A stretch of DNA of 64,000 bases from Streptomyces harbinensis (lineage in GTDB: Bacteria > Actinomycetota > Actinomycetes > Streptomycetales > Streptomycetaceae): positions 62,001 through 126,000 of the forward strand of contig NZ_FPAB01000005.1 in the NCBI RefSeq assembly GCF_900116145.1, read 5' to 3'. A program made the position numbers and the translations under genes. Below, one piece after another: positions 25,988-37,775 of this stretch. Below the pieces are notes generated by a model. The model was not told where the DNA came from. It worked only from the letters and a program-made list of their open reading frames with translations, and made no database searches. Position 1 is the stretch's first letter. Every line of letters begins with the position of its first letter.

Positions 25988-28362
25988 CCACCCCCGTCTC
26001 CGTGTGGGCGCGGGACCTGCTGATGGGTGTCCGGTTCGCCGTGGCCGGCGGCCGGCCCGGCTGGGCCCGCACCACCCTCACCGCCATCGGCGTCGGCCTC
26101 GGCGTCGCCCTGCTGCTGCTCGCCGCCTCCGCGCCCCACGTCCTCAGCGCGCGCGAGGCGCGCTCGGACGCCCGCGACCCCGTCTGGCACGAGGAACTGC
26201 CGCCCGGCAGCGACACCTTCCGGTACGAGGTCCTGGCCACCACGTACCACGGCGAGCAGGTGCGCGGCGTCCTCCTCCAGCCCGACGCCGGCCAGGACAC
26301 CACCGCAACCCCGCCGCCCGGCCTGGACGCCTTCCCGGAACCCGGCGAGATGCTGGTCTCCCCGGCCCTGCAACGGATGCTCGACGCGTCCGGCAACGCG
26401 CCGCTGCGCGAGCGGCTCGCCGAATGGGAGGCCACCGGCACCATCGGCGACAGCGGGCTCGTCGGCCCCGCCGAACTCGCCTTCTACGCCGGGACCGACA
26501 GCCTCTCCGACACCTTCGCCGACGGCACCCCCAGCAACAACCGCAGCGACGCCTTCGGCACCACCTACCCGTCCACCCCGCTGCACCCCATGCTGATCCT
26601 GCTCATCCTGGTGATCTGCGTGGTGCTGCTCATGCCAGTGGCCGTCTTCATCGCCACCGCCGTACGGTTCGGCGGCGAACGCCGCGACCAGCGGCTGGCC
26701 GCGCTGCGCCTGGTCGGCGCCGACCGGCGCAGCACCCACCGGATCGCCGCCGGGGAGGCGCTGGCCGGCGCGGTGCTCGGACTGGTGGTCGGCGTGGCGC
26801 TCTTCCTGGTGCTGCGCTCCCTCGCCTCCCGGGTCAGCATCGCCGGTTTGAGCGCCTTCCCCGGCGACTTCGTGCCCAGCCCGCCGCTGACCGTGCTGAT
26901 CCTGGTCGCCGTGCCGCTGTCCGCGGTGCTGGTCACCCTGTTCGCGCTGCGCGGCGTCGCCATCGAACCGCTGGGCGTCGTCCGCGACGCCGTCCCCCGG
27001 CCCCGGCGGCTGGGGTGGCGGCTGATCCCGGCCGTCCTCGGACTGCTGCTGCTCCTGCCGTTGGCCGGCTCGTACTCCGCCGGCGGCGACGGTGCCCGGG
27101 AGATCCAGGCCGGGGCCGGCATCGTGCTGGTACTCGTCGGGGCCACCGCGTTCCTGCCGTGGATGGTCGAACGGTGCGTCGCCGCTTTCCGGGGCGGCCC
27201 CGTCTCCTGGCAGCTGGCCGTGCGCCGGCTCCAACTCGGCAGCGGCCCCGCCTCCCGCGCGGTCAGCGGCATCACGGTCGCGGTGGCCGGGGCCATCGCC
27301 CTTCAGATGCTGTTCGGCGGGGTGCGCGGCGAGCAGACCGTGGAGACCGGGCGCGACACCGAACAGGCCCAGGTTCAGGTCAGCACCTACGGCATGGATT
27401 ACGAGAACGGCTCCCGGCTCTTCGGCGAACTCGCCGGCACCCAGGGTGTGGCGGAGGTCTTCGGAACCTATTCCGGCTCCGCGGTCCGTCCCGAGGACCG
27501 GGACGGCATCGATGACCGGATCCCCATGGACGTGGTGGTCGCCGACTGCGCCACCCTGCGGCAGATGGCCGCCCTCACCGCGTGCGCCGACGGCGACGCC
27601 TTCATCAGCGTGGACCCGGACCAGGAAGCCGCGGCCGACTACGTCCCGCTGCCCGGCCCGGGTGACACCGTCGATCTGGGAGTGGACTCCGGGGGTGTCA
27701 CGTACCCGGGAGGGCCCGCGCTGTGGACCGTCCCGGATGCCACCGAGCGGGTCGAACCGGTCTCCGGCGTGACCGGTCGGTGGGCGCACGGCATCCTGGC
27801 GACGCCCGCCGCGCTGGACGGTTCGATGATCGGCTACGGCTACACCGAGGCGGTGATCCGTCTCGCCCCCGAGGACCGGGCCGAGACCGTCGAGGAGTTG
27901 CGCACCCTCGTCTTCGGGCTGCCCGAACGCCCCTATCTGTGGCAGCTGCAATCGGAGAGCGTCTCGGACGAGTTCGCCACCGTCCAGCGCGGGCTGCTGG
28001 TCGGCGCGATCGCCGTCCTGGCCCTGATCGGTGCCAGCATGATCGTCTCCCAGCTGGAGCAACTGCGCGAGCGCAAGCGGCTGCTGGCCGCCCTGGTGGC
28101 CTTCGGCACCAAGCGCTCCACGCTCGGCGTCTCCGTGCTGTGGCAGACCGCCGTCCCGGTGCTGCTCGGCCTCGCGGTGGCCAGCCTCGCGGGCACCGTG
28201 CTGGGCGTCGTCCTCATGCGGATGGTCGGCCTGCAGGTCAGCGACTGGTTCGGCTTCCTGCCGATGGCGGCGGCCGGTCTGGTGGTCATCGCGGTGGTCA
28301 CCCTCGCCAGCATGCCGCTGCTGTGGCGGCTGATGCGGCCGGAGGGCCTGCGCACCGAGTGA
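25984..28362 (+). CDS. ABC transporter permease, FtsX/MacB type
   Basis: A 792-residue permease with two FtsX units. Membrane helices lie near the N-terminus (TLTAIGVGLGVALLLLAAS), around residues 200-330, a central block at about 345-395, and three at the C-terminus. Large outer domains lie between. ERRDQRLAALRLVGADRR and ERKRLLAALVAFGTKRS are the paired FtsX coupling-helix regions. This architecture fits an exporter or mechanotransmitter for peptides, antibiotics or lipoproteins; the PadR partner suggests a drug- or stress-response exporter, as an inference. Confidence 0.92.
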   Translation: MTTPVSVWARDLLMGVRFAVAGGRPGWARTTLTAIGVGLGVALLLLAASAPHVLSAREARSDARDPVWHEELPPGSDTFRYEVLATTYHGEQVRGVLLQPDAGQDTTATPPPGLDAFPEPGEMLVSPALQRMLDASGNAPLRERLAEWEATGTIGDSGLVGPAELAFYAGTDSLSDTFADGTPSNNRSDAFGTTYPSTPLHPMLILLILVICVVLLMPVAVFIATAVRFGGERRDQRLAALRLVGADRRSTHRIAAGEALAGAVLGLVVGVALFLVLRSLASRVSIAGLSAFPGDFVPSPPLTVLILVAVPLSAVLVTLFALRGVAIEPLGVVRDAVPRPRRLGWRLIPAVLGLLLLLPLAGSYSAGGDGAREIQAGAGIVLVLVGATAFLPWMVERCVAAFRGGPVSWQLAVRRLQLGSGPASRAVSGITVAVAGAIALQMLFGGVRGEQTVETGRDTEQAQVQVSTYGMDYENGSRLFGELAGTQGVAEVFGTYSGSAVRPEDRDGIDDRIPMDVVVADCATLRQMAALTACADGDAFISVDPDQEAAADYVPLPGPGDTVDLGVDSGGVTYPGGPALWTVPDATERVEPVSGVTGRWAHGILATPAALDGSMIGYGYTEAVIRLAPEDRAETVEELRTLVFGLPERPYLWQLQSESVSDEFATVQRGLLVGAIAVLALIGASMIVSQLEQLRERKRLLAALVAFGTKRSTLGVSVLWQTAVPVLLGLAVASLAGTVLGVVLMRMVGLQVSDWFGFLPMAAAGLVVIAVVTLASMPLLWRLMRPEGLRTE

Positions 28363-28395
28363 CCGCCCCGGACCCCGCGCCCCGGCCCGCGCCCC

Positions 28396-28433
28396 CGGGC
28401 CACCACCGGTACCGCACACCGCGTGGTGGCCCG
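28396..28433. terminator. Bidirectional terminator between the ABC permease and the minus-strand membrane gene
   Basis: A perfect 11-base stem CGGGCCACCAC/GTGGTGGCCCG with a 16-base loop, 34 bases after the permease stop and 46 bases beyond the end of the convergent gene. Confidence 0.65.
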
Positions 28434-28479
28434 CGGCCCGAGCCGCTGGAGGGCTGAGCGTGCGCGGGCCGGGCGGTGC

Positions 28480-30285
28480 TCAGTCCGTCGCCGGCCGCGC
28501 CTCCGTCCGGCGCCACAGCTCCAGCGCCCGCGTCAGCCGGCCGGCGCGCTCCCGGATGGACCGGACGTCCTCCCAGGTCACCGCGTCCGCGTGGGCCTGG
28601 AGCAGCCGTTCGTGCTCGCTGCGGATGCGCTGGAGCGCCCGTACCCGGCGGGGGCTGGTACGCGGCATCGGCAGGCCGGCCAGCACCTCGTCCAGCTTCT
28701 CCAAGTCCTGGCGCGCCGCCAGCGCGGGCAGCTCCGCCCGCTCCCGTTCCTTCGCCAGTTGCTGCGGCGTCATCCGGGCCAGCTTGCGGGCCCGGGCCGT
28801 CGCCGCCCTGATCCGGCGGCGGCGCGGGGAGAGCACGAAGAACGTCTCCCGCACCAGCAGCCCGATCGGCAGCAGACCGACCAGCGCGATCAGCATCCAC
28901 GGCGACACCCAGCCGCTGCCCCCGCCGGAGCCGCCGGCCGCCCGGTCCTCCCCGGCGCCGCCCCCGGAGCCGCCCGCCTCCGGTGCCGGCGCGCCCACCG
29001 CGTCGAGCAGCGCGTCCAGCGAACCGGCCGCGAAGTCGTCGCCGCCGGCCCGGGCCGACCCCGCCGACCGGACGAAGTCCGCGCCGCCGGCCACCGACAT
29101 GCCGCTGATGTGCCCGCCGTGGTACGGGGAGAACCGGTAGACCACCACCCGCTGGTCCTCCTCCGGCGCCGTCCCCCAGTCGATGTGCCCGGCGAGCAGC
29201 CCGGCCAGCTCCGTGTCGTCCCCCGACCACGGCAGGTCATCGCCCAGCTGCAATGCCAGGACGTTCTCCGGCAGGAACGCCACCTTCACCGGTTGGCCGG
29301 CCTCGCTCAGCGCCTGCTCGTACTCCGCCTCCCGGTCGAAGCCGGGCACGCCCGGATGCACGAACAGGGACTGCCCGCCGAGCCGTTCGCCCGCCGCCGT
29401 CAGCAGATCGGTCTCCGCCAGCGCCGACGCCAGCAGCGCCAGCCGCCCGGGCATCTCCGGCACCGGGATCTCCGTGATGGCGCTGCCGCCGACGACGCTC
29501 ACCAGATCGCTGATCGCGTACGGGACCCCGGGCCCGGTGGCCATCACGGCGGAGAAGTCGTCGTCCTCGAACTGGAGCAGCAGCGCGGCCCCGTCGTCCG
29601 CGAGGCCGTCCGCCAGGGCCGCCATGGTGGCGTCGGTCGGCCCGCTCACCCCGGACACCAGGGCCACCCGCAGCCCGGGCAGCTCCGCGAAGGCCGAGGC
29701 CAGCAACTCCTCGTCCAGGCCGGGGAACGCCTCGGTGACCGCCGGGTCCACGTAGTACCCGCCGTCCTCGGCCAGCGCGCGCACCCCGGGCGTCACGTCC
29801 CGGTCCAGCAGATCGGGCAGGGTCAGCAGGAAGTTGCCCTCGTTGATCCCGACCCGGTCCATCTCCTCGTCGAACAGGGCCCATTCGTCCAGCGACAGGC
29901 CCACCGTCGTGGTCTGCTCGCTGCGGTCCGGGCTGTCGGACAGCGCGCTGCGCACCTCGCTGTGGACCATGTACACGCCGGGCTCGCCGACGGCGGCGGC
30001 CAGTTGCTGGGACGCGGCGGCGTCCTCGCCGATCTCCTCGGTCACGAACGCGATCCGCACCGTCGTATCGGCCCGCGCGTACCGGGCGCGCAACAGGCCG
30101 ACCAGCTCCGGGGAGACGCCCGCGTAATCCTCGGCGACCCAGACCGTCTCACCGCCGGACAGCGCCTCGATCGCCTCGTCCAGCTGCCCGGCCGCCCGCG
30201 CGGGCGGAGCGGTGAGCAGTCCGCACGCGAGCAGCACGCCCAGTACGCCGGCGAGCCACGCCCGCCGGCCGCCGGTGACCCTCAT
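28480..30285 (-). CDS. Exported membrane protein with internal repeats, unknown function
   Basis: 601 residues with a signal peptide (LAGVLGVLLACGLLTAPPARA). The exported part seems to hold three copies of a unit of about 75-100 residues, each with a short strand such as VWVAEDYAG, YYVDPAVTEA or SLFVHPGVPG, a helix, then a second strand (VRIAFVTEE, LRVALVSGV, VKVAFLPEN). A Gly/Ser linker, one membrane helix at about residue 485 and a basic helical cytoplasmic tail with a likely coiled coil follow. The unit resembles the TPM fold only loosely. Start backed by GGGGGGACGGG. No function is assigned. Confidence 0.75.
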   Translation of the reverse strand: MRVTGGRRAWLAGVLGVLLACGLLTAPPARAAGQLDEAIEALSGGETVWVAEDYAGVSPELVGLLRARYARADTTVRIAFVTEEIGEDAAASQQLAAAVGEPGVYMVHSEVRSALSDSPDRSEQTTTVGLSLDEWALFDEEMDRVGINEGNFLLTLPDLLDRDVTPGVRALAEDGGYYVDPAVTEAFPGLDEELLASAFAELPGLRVALVSGVSGPTDATMAALADGLADDGAALLLQFEDDDFSAVMATGPGVPYAISDLVSVVGGSAITEIPVPEMPGRLALLASALAETDLLTAAGERLGGQSLFVHPGVPGFDREAEYEQALSEAGQPVKVAFLPENVLALQLGDDLPWSGDDTELAGLLAGHIDWGTAPEEDQRVVVYRFSPYHGGHISGMSVAGGADFVRSAGSARAGGDDFAAGSLDALLDAVGAPAPEAGGSGGGAGEDRAAGGSGGGSGWVSPWMLIALVGLLPIGLLVRETFFVLSPRRRRIRAATARARKLARMTPQQLAKERERAELPALAARQDLEKLDEVLAGLPMPRTSPRRVRALQRIRSEHERLLQAHADAVTWEDVRSIRERAGRLTRALELWRRTEARPATD

Positions 30286-30367
30286 CCCGTCCCCCCTGTG
30301 CCGTATTCCTGTGGAATGCTAAGCCCGCTCACTGACAAGCGGTACGGAAGGGCGGGAACGGGGCGCC

Positions 30368-31786
30368 ATGGCGGTCGGGGATCTTCTGGACGGCCGGTAC
30401 CGGCTGGTGCGCAAGCTCGGCGAGGGCGGCATGGGCCAGGTGTGGCAGGCGCACGACGAGCGGCTGCGGCGGGATGTGGCCATCAAGACGGCCACCGACG
30501 GCGCGGACAGCTCCCTGGTGCGCCGCCTGGAACGCGAGGCGATGGCGGTCGCGCAGCTCGCCCACCCGCATATCGTCACGGTGCACGACCTGTTCACCGG
30601 CACGTTCGAGGGCGGCTCGGCCGTGATGCTGGTGATGGAGCTGGTGCCGGGTGAATCCCTGGACCGTACGCTCACCGGCGGGCCACTGCCGGTGGAGCGG
30701 GCGCTGACCTGGGGCGCCCAGATCGCCGACGCGCTGTCCGCCGCCCACGCGCCGGGCGTCGGCATCGTGCACCGCGACCTCAAGCCGGCCAATGTGATGA
30801 TCACCCACGACCGGGTGAAGCTGCTCGACTTCGGGATCGCGCACCTCGCCGAGGGCATCGGCGAACGGCAGCGCACCTCCCTCACCGCCACCGGCACCGC
30901 CATCGGGACCCCCGACTACATGGCGCCCGAACAGTGCACCGGCGGCGACATCAGCAGCGCCACCGACCTGTACGCGCTGGGCTGCGTGCTCTTCGCGATG
31001 CTCACCGGCCGCACCGTCTTCCCGCCCGGCGGCACCGTGATGCAGGTGATGTACCGGCAGGTCAACGAGCCACCGCCGCAGCGTCCGCGCGAACTGCGCC
31101 CCGAACTGGCGGCGGAGGTGGACGAGCTGGTGCTGGCCCTGCTGGCCAAGGACCCGGCCGCCCGCCCGGACGGCGCCGCCGCCGTACGCGACCGGCTGTT
31201 CGACCTGGCCGGGCCGCGCCCGAAGCCCGACCCCCGGGTGGCCCGGGCGGACGCCCCCGCCTCCCGGCACACCCTGCGGCTGGCCCCGGCGGGCCCGGAA
31301 CCGGCCGACCGCGTGCCGACCGGACACCGCGACCCGGGACCGGCCGTCCGCGACGCCCGGCCCGGACCGTCCCTCCAGGACGCCCGCCCCGGACCGTCCG
31401 TCCAGGACGCCCGGCCCGCGCCGGAGACCGCCGCCTCCGAGCCGGCGGCCGGACCGGAGGCCGGTCCCGATCCGGCGGCCGAGCCGGTCGAGTCCGTCCC
31501 GCCCCGCCCCGCCGACCTCCTGCGGGCCCGCACCCGGGAGGCCCTGGACGCCCAGCAGGCCGGCAACACCGCCGCGGCCGGTGAGCTGTGGGCCGGCCTC
31601 ATACCCCGGCTCGCCGAGTACTACGGCCCGGACGGCTGGCCCACCGAACGCGCCTGCGTCCAGCTCGGCCGCCTCGGCCACCCCCGGGCCGCCGCCCTCG
31701 CCCGGGAACTGGAGACGGCCTACGGCGCGCGCCGCACCCGCCGGGCCCGCAAGGCGCTCTCCGGCCGACCCGTCCCGCTGGAGTGA
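30368..31786 (+). CDS. Ser/Thr protein kinase, soluble
   Basis: 472 residues. The kinase domain (about 10-275) has [14 protein letters not shown] with the catalytic Lys, [15 protein letters not shown] and [10 protein letters not shown], so it looks active. There is no membrane helix. A disordered Pro/Arg/Asp-rich linker with near repeats of DARPGPS(L/V)QDAR leads to a short helical C-terminal region ([20 protein letters not shown]) resembling the TPR-like tail of some actinobacterial kinases. It is divergent from the repeat-containing membrane gene and stands 50 bases before the fumarase, whose control it could affect; that link is speculative. Confidence 0.9.
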   Translation: MAVGDLLDGRYRLVRKLGEGGMGQVWQAHDERLRRDVAIKTATDGADSSLVRRLEREAMAVAQLAHPHIVTVHDLFTGTFEGGSAVMLVMELVPGESLDRTLTGGPLPVERALTWGAQIADALSAAHAPGVGIVHRDLKPANVMITHDRVKLLDFGIAHLAEGIGERQRTSLTATGTAIGTPDYMAPEQCTGGDISSATDLYALGCVLFAMLTGRTVFPPGGTVMQVMYRQVNEPPPQRPRELRPELAAEVDELVLALLAKDPAARPDGAAAVRDRLFDLAGPRPKPDPRVARADAPASRHTLRLAPAGPEPADRVPTGHRDPGPAVRDARPGPSLQDARPGPSVQDARPAPETAASEPAAGPEAGPDPAAEPVESVPPRPADLLRARTREALDAQQAGNTAAAGELWAGLIPRLAEYYGPDGWPTERACVQLGRLGHPRAAALARELETAYGARRTRRARKALSGRPVPLE

Positions 31787-31842
31787 CACCGGGGCCCCGT
31801 ACCCTGGATGGGCTGTACCGCCCCGGACCTGTGGAGATGACG

Positions 31843-33516
<1,674 letters not shown>

Positions 33517-33532
33517 CCGCTGCCCGGCGGGC

Positions 33533-33559
33533 CGGCGCGCGCCGCCGCGGCGCGCGCCG
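33533..33559 (+). terminator. Terminator between the two fumarase genes
   Basis: A perfect 12-base GC stem (33533-33544 with 33548-33559) closed by a 3-base loop, 17 bases after the class I fumarase stop. It suggests that the two fumarase genes are transcribed separately. Confidence 0.75.
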
Positions 33560-33593
33560 ACCCGCCCGGGAGCCGCCGCGTTAGCTTGGGGGG

Positions 33594-34991
33594 ATGAGCG
33601 ACGTGAGTGGTGAGTTCCGCATCGAGCACGACTCGATGGGTGAGGTACGGGTCCCGGCGGCGGCGAAGTGGCGGGCCCAGACACAGCGGGCGGTGGAGAA
33701 CTTCCCGCTCTCCGGGCGCGGTCTGGAGCGCGCGCACATCGCGGCGCTGGCCCGGATCAAGGCCGCCGCGGCGACCGTGAACGTCCGGCTCGGGGTGCTG
33801 GCCGAGGACACCGGGGCGGCGATCTCCGCCGCGGCCGGGGAGGTCGCGCGGGGGGAGTGGGACGAGCACTTCCCGGTGGACGTCTTCCAGACCGGCTCCG
33901 GCACCTCCTCGAACATGAACATGAACGAGGTCCTGGCCACGCTGGCCGGTGAGCGGCTGGGCCGGCCCGTCCACCCCAACGACGACGTCAACGCCAGCCA
34001 GTCCTCCAACGACGTCTTCCCGTCCTCGATCCACATCGCGGCCACCGGCGCGGTGCTGGGTGAGCTGATCCCGGCGCTGGAGACACTGGCCGGCGCGTTC
34101 GAGGCCAAGAGCGTGGAATTCGCCGAGGTGGTGAAGTCGGGGCGCACGCATCTGATGGACGCCACCCCGGTCACCCTGGGGCAGGAGTTCGGTGGCTACG
34201 CGGCGCAGCTCCGGTACGGCGTGGAGCGGTTGCGGACCGCGCTGCCCCGGCTGGCCGAACTGCCGCTGGGCGGTACGGCGGTGGGGACCGGGATCAACAC
34301 GCCCGCCGGGTTCTCGGCCGCGGTCATCGCGGAGGTGGCCGCCGCCACCGGGCTGCCGCTGACCGAGGCGCGCGATCACTTCGAGGCGCAGGGCGCCCGC
34401 GACGGGCTGGTGGAGACCTCGGGGCAGCTGCGGACGATCGCGGTCTCGCTCACCAAGATCTGCAACGATCTGCGCTGGATGGGTTCCGGGCCGCGCGCCG
34501 GGCTGGCCGAGATCAATCTGCCCGATCTCCAGCCGGGCTCCTCGATCATGCCGGGCAAGGTCAATCCGGTGGTGCCCGAGGCGGTATTGATGGTGTGCGT
34601 CCAGGTGACCGGTAATGACGCGGCGGTGGCGGCGGCCGGCGCGGCCGGGAATTTCGAGCTGAATGTCATGCTGCCGGTGATGGCGAAGAATCTGCTGGAA
34701 TCCATCCGGCTGCTGGCGAACGCCGCCACCCTGCTCGCCGAGCGCACGGTGACCGGTATCACCGCCAACGCCGAACGGGCCCGGGAGTACGCCGAGTCGT
34801 CCCCGTCGGTGGTCACCCCCCTCAACCGCTACCTGGGGTACGAGGAGGCGGCCCGGATCGCCAAGCGGGCGCTGGCCGAGCGCAAGACGATCCGGGAGGC
34901 GGTCCTGGACGGCGGGTACGTGGAGCGCGGCGAACTGACCCGGGAGCAGCTGGACGAAGCGCTCGATGTGCTGAGCATGACTCATCCTTGA
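33594..34991 (+). CDS. fumC: Fumarate hydratase, class II
   Basis: A 465-residue fumarase/aspartase superfamily enzyme, the normal length for FumC. Its blocks are [51 protein letters not shown] and the signature [11 protein letters not shown]. It needs no iron-sulfur cluster, so it keeps the citric acid cycle running under oxidative stress or iron limitation, when the neighbouring class I enzyme fails. The ATG follows a short G-run; a GTG 9 bases inside is another option. Confidence 0.95.
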   Translation: MSDVSGEFRIEHDSMGEVRVPAAAKWRAQTQRAVENFPLSGRGLERAHIAALARIKAAAATVNVRLGVLAEDTGAAISAAAGEVARGEWDEHFPVDVFQTGSGTSSNMNMNEVLATLAGERLGRPVHPNDDVNASQSSNDVFPSSIHIAATGAVLGELIPALETLAGAFEAKSVEFAEVVKSGRTHLMDATPVTLGQEFGGYAAQLRYGVERLRTALPRLAELPLGGTAVGTGINTPAGFSAAVIAEVAAATGLPLTEARDHFEAQGARDGLVETSGQLRTIAVSLTKICNDLRWMGSGPRAGLAEINLPDLQPGSSIMPGKVNPVVPEAVLMVCVQVTGNDAAVAAAGAAGNFELNVMLPVMAKNLLESIRLLANAATLLAERTVTGITANAERAREYAESSPSVVTPLNRYLGYEEAARIAKRALAERKTIREAVLDGGYVERGELTREQLDEALDVLSMTHP

Positions 34992-35020
34992 GGGTGGCGC
35001 CTTGTCCCGGTCGCCCGGAA

Positions 35021-35032
35021 TATCATGTGCCG
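35021..35032 (+). promoter_or_regulatory. Leaderless-type promoter box of the DUF402 gene
   Basis: TATCAT at 35021-35026, six bases, then the ATG at 35033, with no Shine-Dalgarno site. Confidence 0.5.
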
Positions 35033-35734
35033 ATGACAGAACCAGTGCACGCTTGGCGACCAGGGGAACACATTCTGTGGCGTTACCGGGCGAACGGGGC
35101 GCCGGGTATTCATATCTGCCGCCCCGTCACCGTCGTCCGTGATACGCCGGAGCTGCTGGCGGTGTGGATGGCGCCGGGCACCGAATGCGTCCGCCCGCTG
35201 CTCGCCGACGGCACCCCGATCCACGACGAGCCGCTGCCCACCCGGTACACCAAGCCGCGCATCACGGTGCGCGACCGCTGGTCGGGCGCGGGGGTGCTGA
35301 AGCTGGCCCGCCCCGGTGATCCCTGGTCGGTGTGGCTTTTCTGGGATCGGGGGTGGCGCTTCAAGAACTGGTACGTCAATCTTGAGGAGCCCCTGCACCG
35401 CTGGTCGGGCGGGGTCGATTCGGAGGATCATTTTCTCGATATCGCGGTCTATCCCGATCGCAGCTGGGAGTGGCGGGACGAGGACGAATTCGCCCAGGCG
35501 CAGCAGGCGGGTCTCCTGGACGCCGGGCAGGCGGAGCGGATCCGCGTGGCCGGGCAGGCGGCGGCGCGTGTGATCGGGGCGTGGGGCCGGCCGTTCAGCG
35601 AGAACTGGGCGTCCTGGCGGCCCGACCCCCGGTGGCGGAACCCGGTCCTGCCCCGCGACTGGGACCGCGCCGCCGCACCGGCCGCTCCGCCGCACAGCAC
35701 GCACGCGATCCCGCAGCATCCCAGAGCCTCTTGA
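35033..35734 (+). CDS. DUF402 domain protein
   Basis: 233 residues. The central part has the DUF402 pattern: VWLFWDRGWRFKNWYVNLE followed by DHFLDIAVYPDRSWEWRDEDE, with the acidic residues that bind a divalent metal in known members, which remove phosphate from nucleoside diphosphates or triphosphates. A helical stretch (QAQQAGLLDAGQAERI) and a Trp-rich C-terminus follow. It is probably a cytoplasmic nucleotide phosphatase, inferred from the family. Divergence in GC of third positions is slightly lower than in neighbours near the 5' end. Confidence 0.8.
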   Translation: MTEPVHAWRPGEHILWRYRANGAPGIHICRPVTVVRDTPELLAVWMAPGTECVRPLLADGTPIHDEPLPTRYTKPRITVRDRWSGAGVLKLARPGDPWSVWLFWDRGWRFKNWYVNLEEPLHRWSGGVDSEDHFLDIAVYPDRSWEWRDEDEFAQAQQAGLLDAGQAERIRVAGQAAARVIGAWGRPFSENWASWRPDPRWRNPVLPRDWDRAAAPAAPPHSTHAIPQHPRAS

Positions 35735-35822
35735 TGCACCCCCGGGCGTCAAACGTAGGATCGACCCCCACGACCGCACCACCGCACAACATCCCCACTT
35801 CGCACGCCAGTTCCTCGCCCGG

Positions 35823-37736
35823 ATGGATGGACATCCCCTCGTGACGGACCCGACCTCACCCCAGCCCGCGGCTCGCACGGCGGACGTACCCTCCCACGCC
35901 GGCTCCGCGGCCCTGCCGCACGCGCGCTCCGAGCCCGATCCGGCCGAACATCCCCCGGTCCAGGCCGATCCGGAGACGGCTCCCGGCACGCTCGGCGGCG
36001 GCGGGTCGGGGACCGTGGGCAGCGGCTCCGGGGCCATCGACCGGCTGCGGTTCGTGGGAGTCGCCACCCGGCGCATCGCCCGGGGCAGCGACGCGGAGGA
36101 GATCATCCTGGGGCTGTGCCGGGCCACCGTCCCCACCTTCGCGGACGCCATCCTGGTCTATCTGCTCAACCCGCTCCCGGTCGGCGACGAACAGCCCACC
36201 AACCCGTGGGTGTTCATCCTGCGCCGCACCGATCGCATCCCCGATGTCTCCGGCGGTCTGGCGGGCGACGGCGGCGGGGGTACGGCGACCGCCGCCGTGC
36301 TGCCGCTGCTGTCGGGCGCCCTGACCCGCGTCGAGCTGCGGGGCAACGGACCGCTCGCCGAGGTACTGCGCGGGGTGCGCCCCGTCTTCACCGACTCCCA
36401 GGTGTCCCAGCAGGCGCTGTCGGAGCTGACCGGCGCCGGGACGCCGCCCCAGGAACGGCACGCGATCCTCGCCCCGCTGCGCGGCCAGCGCCGGGTGATC
36501 GGCGCCGCCGTCTTCCTGCGCCGCCCCGACAACGACGCCTTCCAGAAGGACGACCTCCAGGTCGCCCAGCAACTGTCCACCCACGCGGCGCTCGGCGTGG
36601 ACAAGGCCATCCTGCACGGCCGCGAGGCGTCGGTCGCCGACGAGCTCCAGCGCACCATGCTGCCGGACGACCTGCCCGAGCCCACCGGCGTGCGGCTGGC
36701 CAGCCGCTATCTGCCCGCGGGCAAGACCGCCCGGGTCGGCGGCGACTGGTACGACGCGATCCCGCTGCCCGGCAGCCGGGTCGCGCTGGTCGTCGGCGAC
36801 GTGATGGGCCACTCCACCACCTCGGCCGCCATCATGGGCCAGCTGCGCACCACCGTGCAGACGCTCGCGGGTCTGGACCTGCCGCCGCAGGAGGTGCTGC
36901 ACCACCTGGACGAGCAGGCCCAGCGGCTGGGCGACGACCGGATGGCGACCTGCCTGTACGCGGTGTACGACCCGGTCGCGCACCGCATCACCGCGGCGAA
37001 CGCGGGCCACCCGCCGCCCGTCCTGCTGCACCGGGACGGCAGCACCGAGGTGGTCAATCTGGAGCCCAACGCCCCCATCGGCGTCGGCGGCGTCGACTTC
37101 CAGACCGTCGAGCTGCCCGCACCGCCCGGCTCCACCCTCGTGCTGTACACCGACGGCCTGGTGGAGTCCAGGACCCGGGACGTGTGGACGGGCGTGGAGG
37201 ACCTGCGCGAGAAGCTGACCGAGACCGCCGCGCTGACCAGGCCCGACCACGCCACCCCGCTGGAGCCGCTGTGCGAGGCGATCCTCGACATCGTCGGCCC
37301 GGGCGACCGTGACGACGACATCGCGCTGCTCGCCGCCCGCTTCGAGGGCATCGCGCCGGGCAACGAGGCGTCCCTGGAGCTGGAGCCGCGCCCCGAATCG
37401 GTTCGACACGCGCGCCGCCTGGTGCGCGACTCGCTGGCCGGCTGGGACCTGACCGAGCTGGAGGACGCGGTCGAGCTGCTGGTCTCCGAGGTGGTCACCA
37501 ACGCCGTACGGTACGCCGAGCGGCCGGTCAGCGTCCGGCTGCTGCGCACGGATGTGCTGCGCTGCGAGGTGGGCGACGACGTCCCGCAGCTGCCGCGGCT
37601 GCGGCAGGCGGGCCCGGCGGACGAGGGCGGGCGCGGGCTGTACCTGGTGCAGCGGCTGGCCCGCAAGTGGGGCGCGACCCGGCTGTCCACCGGCAAGCTG
37701 GTGTGGTTCGAAATGGCGCTGCCCGGCCGGTCCTGA
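35823..37736 (+). CDS. GAF-SpoIIE phosphatase-HATPase protein
   Basis: 637 residues. A disordered Pro/Ala/Glu-rich N-region (1-65) is followed by a GAF-like sensor (about 70-265), a PP2C SpoIIE domain (about 270-480; GGDWYDAIPL, VVGDVMGH, VLYTDGLVE and DDIALLAAR give the metal-binding Asp) and an anti-sigma-like HATPase (about 500-637; ELLVSEVVTNAVRYAE, GGRGLYLVQRLA). Such proteins switch anti-sigma-factor antagonists by phosphorylation and dephosphorylation in stress or development. ATG 35823 is used; GTG 35841 is an alternative. No sigma factor gene is adjacent, so its targets lie elsewhere. Confidence 0.92.
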   Translation: MDGHPLVTDPTSPQPAARTADVPSHAGSAALPHARSEPDPAEHPPVQADPETAPGTLGGGGSGTVGSGSGAIDRLRFVGVATRRIARGSDAEEIILGLCRATVPTFADAILVYLLNPLPVGDEQPTNPWVFILRRTDRIPDVSGGLAGDGGGGTATAAVLPLLSGALTRVELRGNGPLAEVLRGVRPVFTDSQVSQQALSELTGAGTPPQERHAILAPLRGQRRVIGAAVFLRRPDNDAFQKDDLQVAQQLSTHAALGVDKAILHGREASVADELQRTMLPDDLPEPTGVRLASRYLPAGKTARVGGDWYDAIPLPGSRVALVVGDVMGHSTTSAAIMGQLRTTVQTLAGLDLPPQEVLHHLDEQAQRLGDDRMATCLYAVYDPVAHRITAANAGHPPPVLLHRDGSTEVVNLEPNAPIGVGGVDFQTVELPAPPGSTLVLYTDGLVESRTRDVWTGVEDLREKLTETAALTRPDHATPLEPLCEAILDIVGPGDRDDDIALLAARFEGIAPGNEASLELEPRPESVRHARRLVRDSLAGWDLTELEDAVELLVSEVVTNAVRYAERPVSVRLLRTDVLRCEVGDDVPQLPRLRQAGPADEGGRGLYLVQRLARKWGATRLSTGKLVWFEMALPGRS

Positions 37737-37752
37737 GGCGGACCGGCCGGGC
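37721..37752. terminator. Bidirectional terminator overlapping a stop codon
   Basis: A perfect 13-base stem (37721-37733 with 37740-37752). The 6-base loop includes the TGA of the SpoIIE-type gene, and the end of the convergent ahpD lies 23 bases beyond. Confidence 0.8.
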
Positions 37753-37775
37753 AGGCCGTGACGGGCGGGGCGCGC

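Noticed and set aside
25495..28419. Nearly 1000-codon minus-strand frame over the ABC exporter
   Set aside because: Shadow of the ABC ATPase and permease genes; no domain and no ribosome site.
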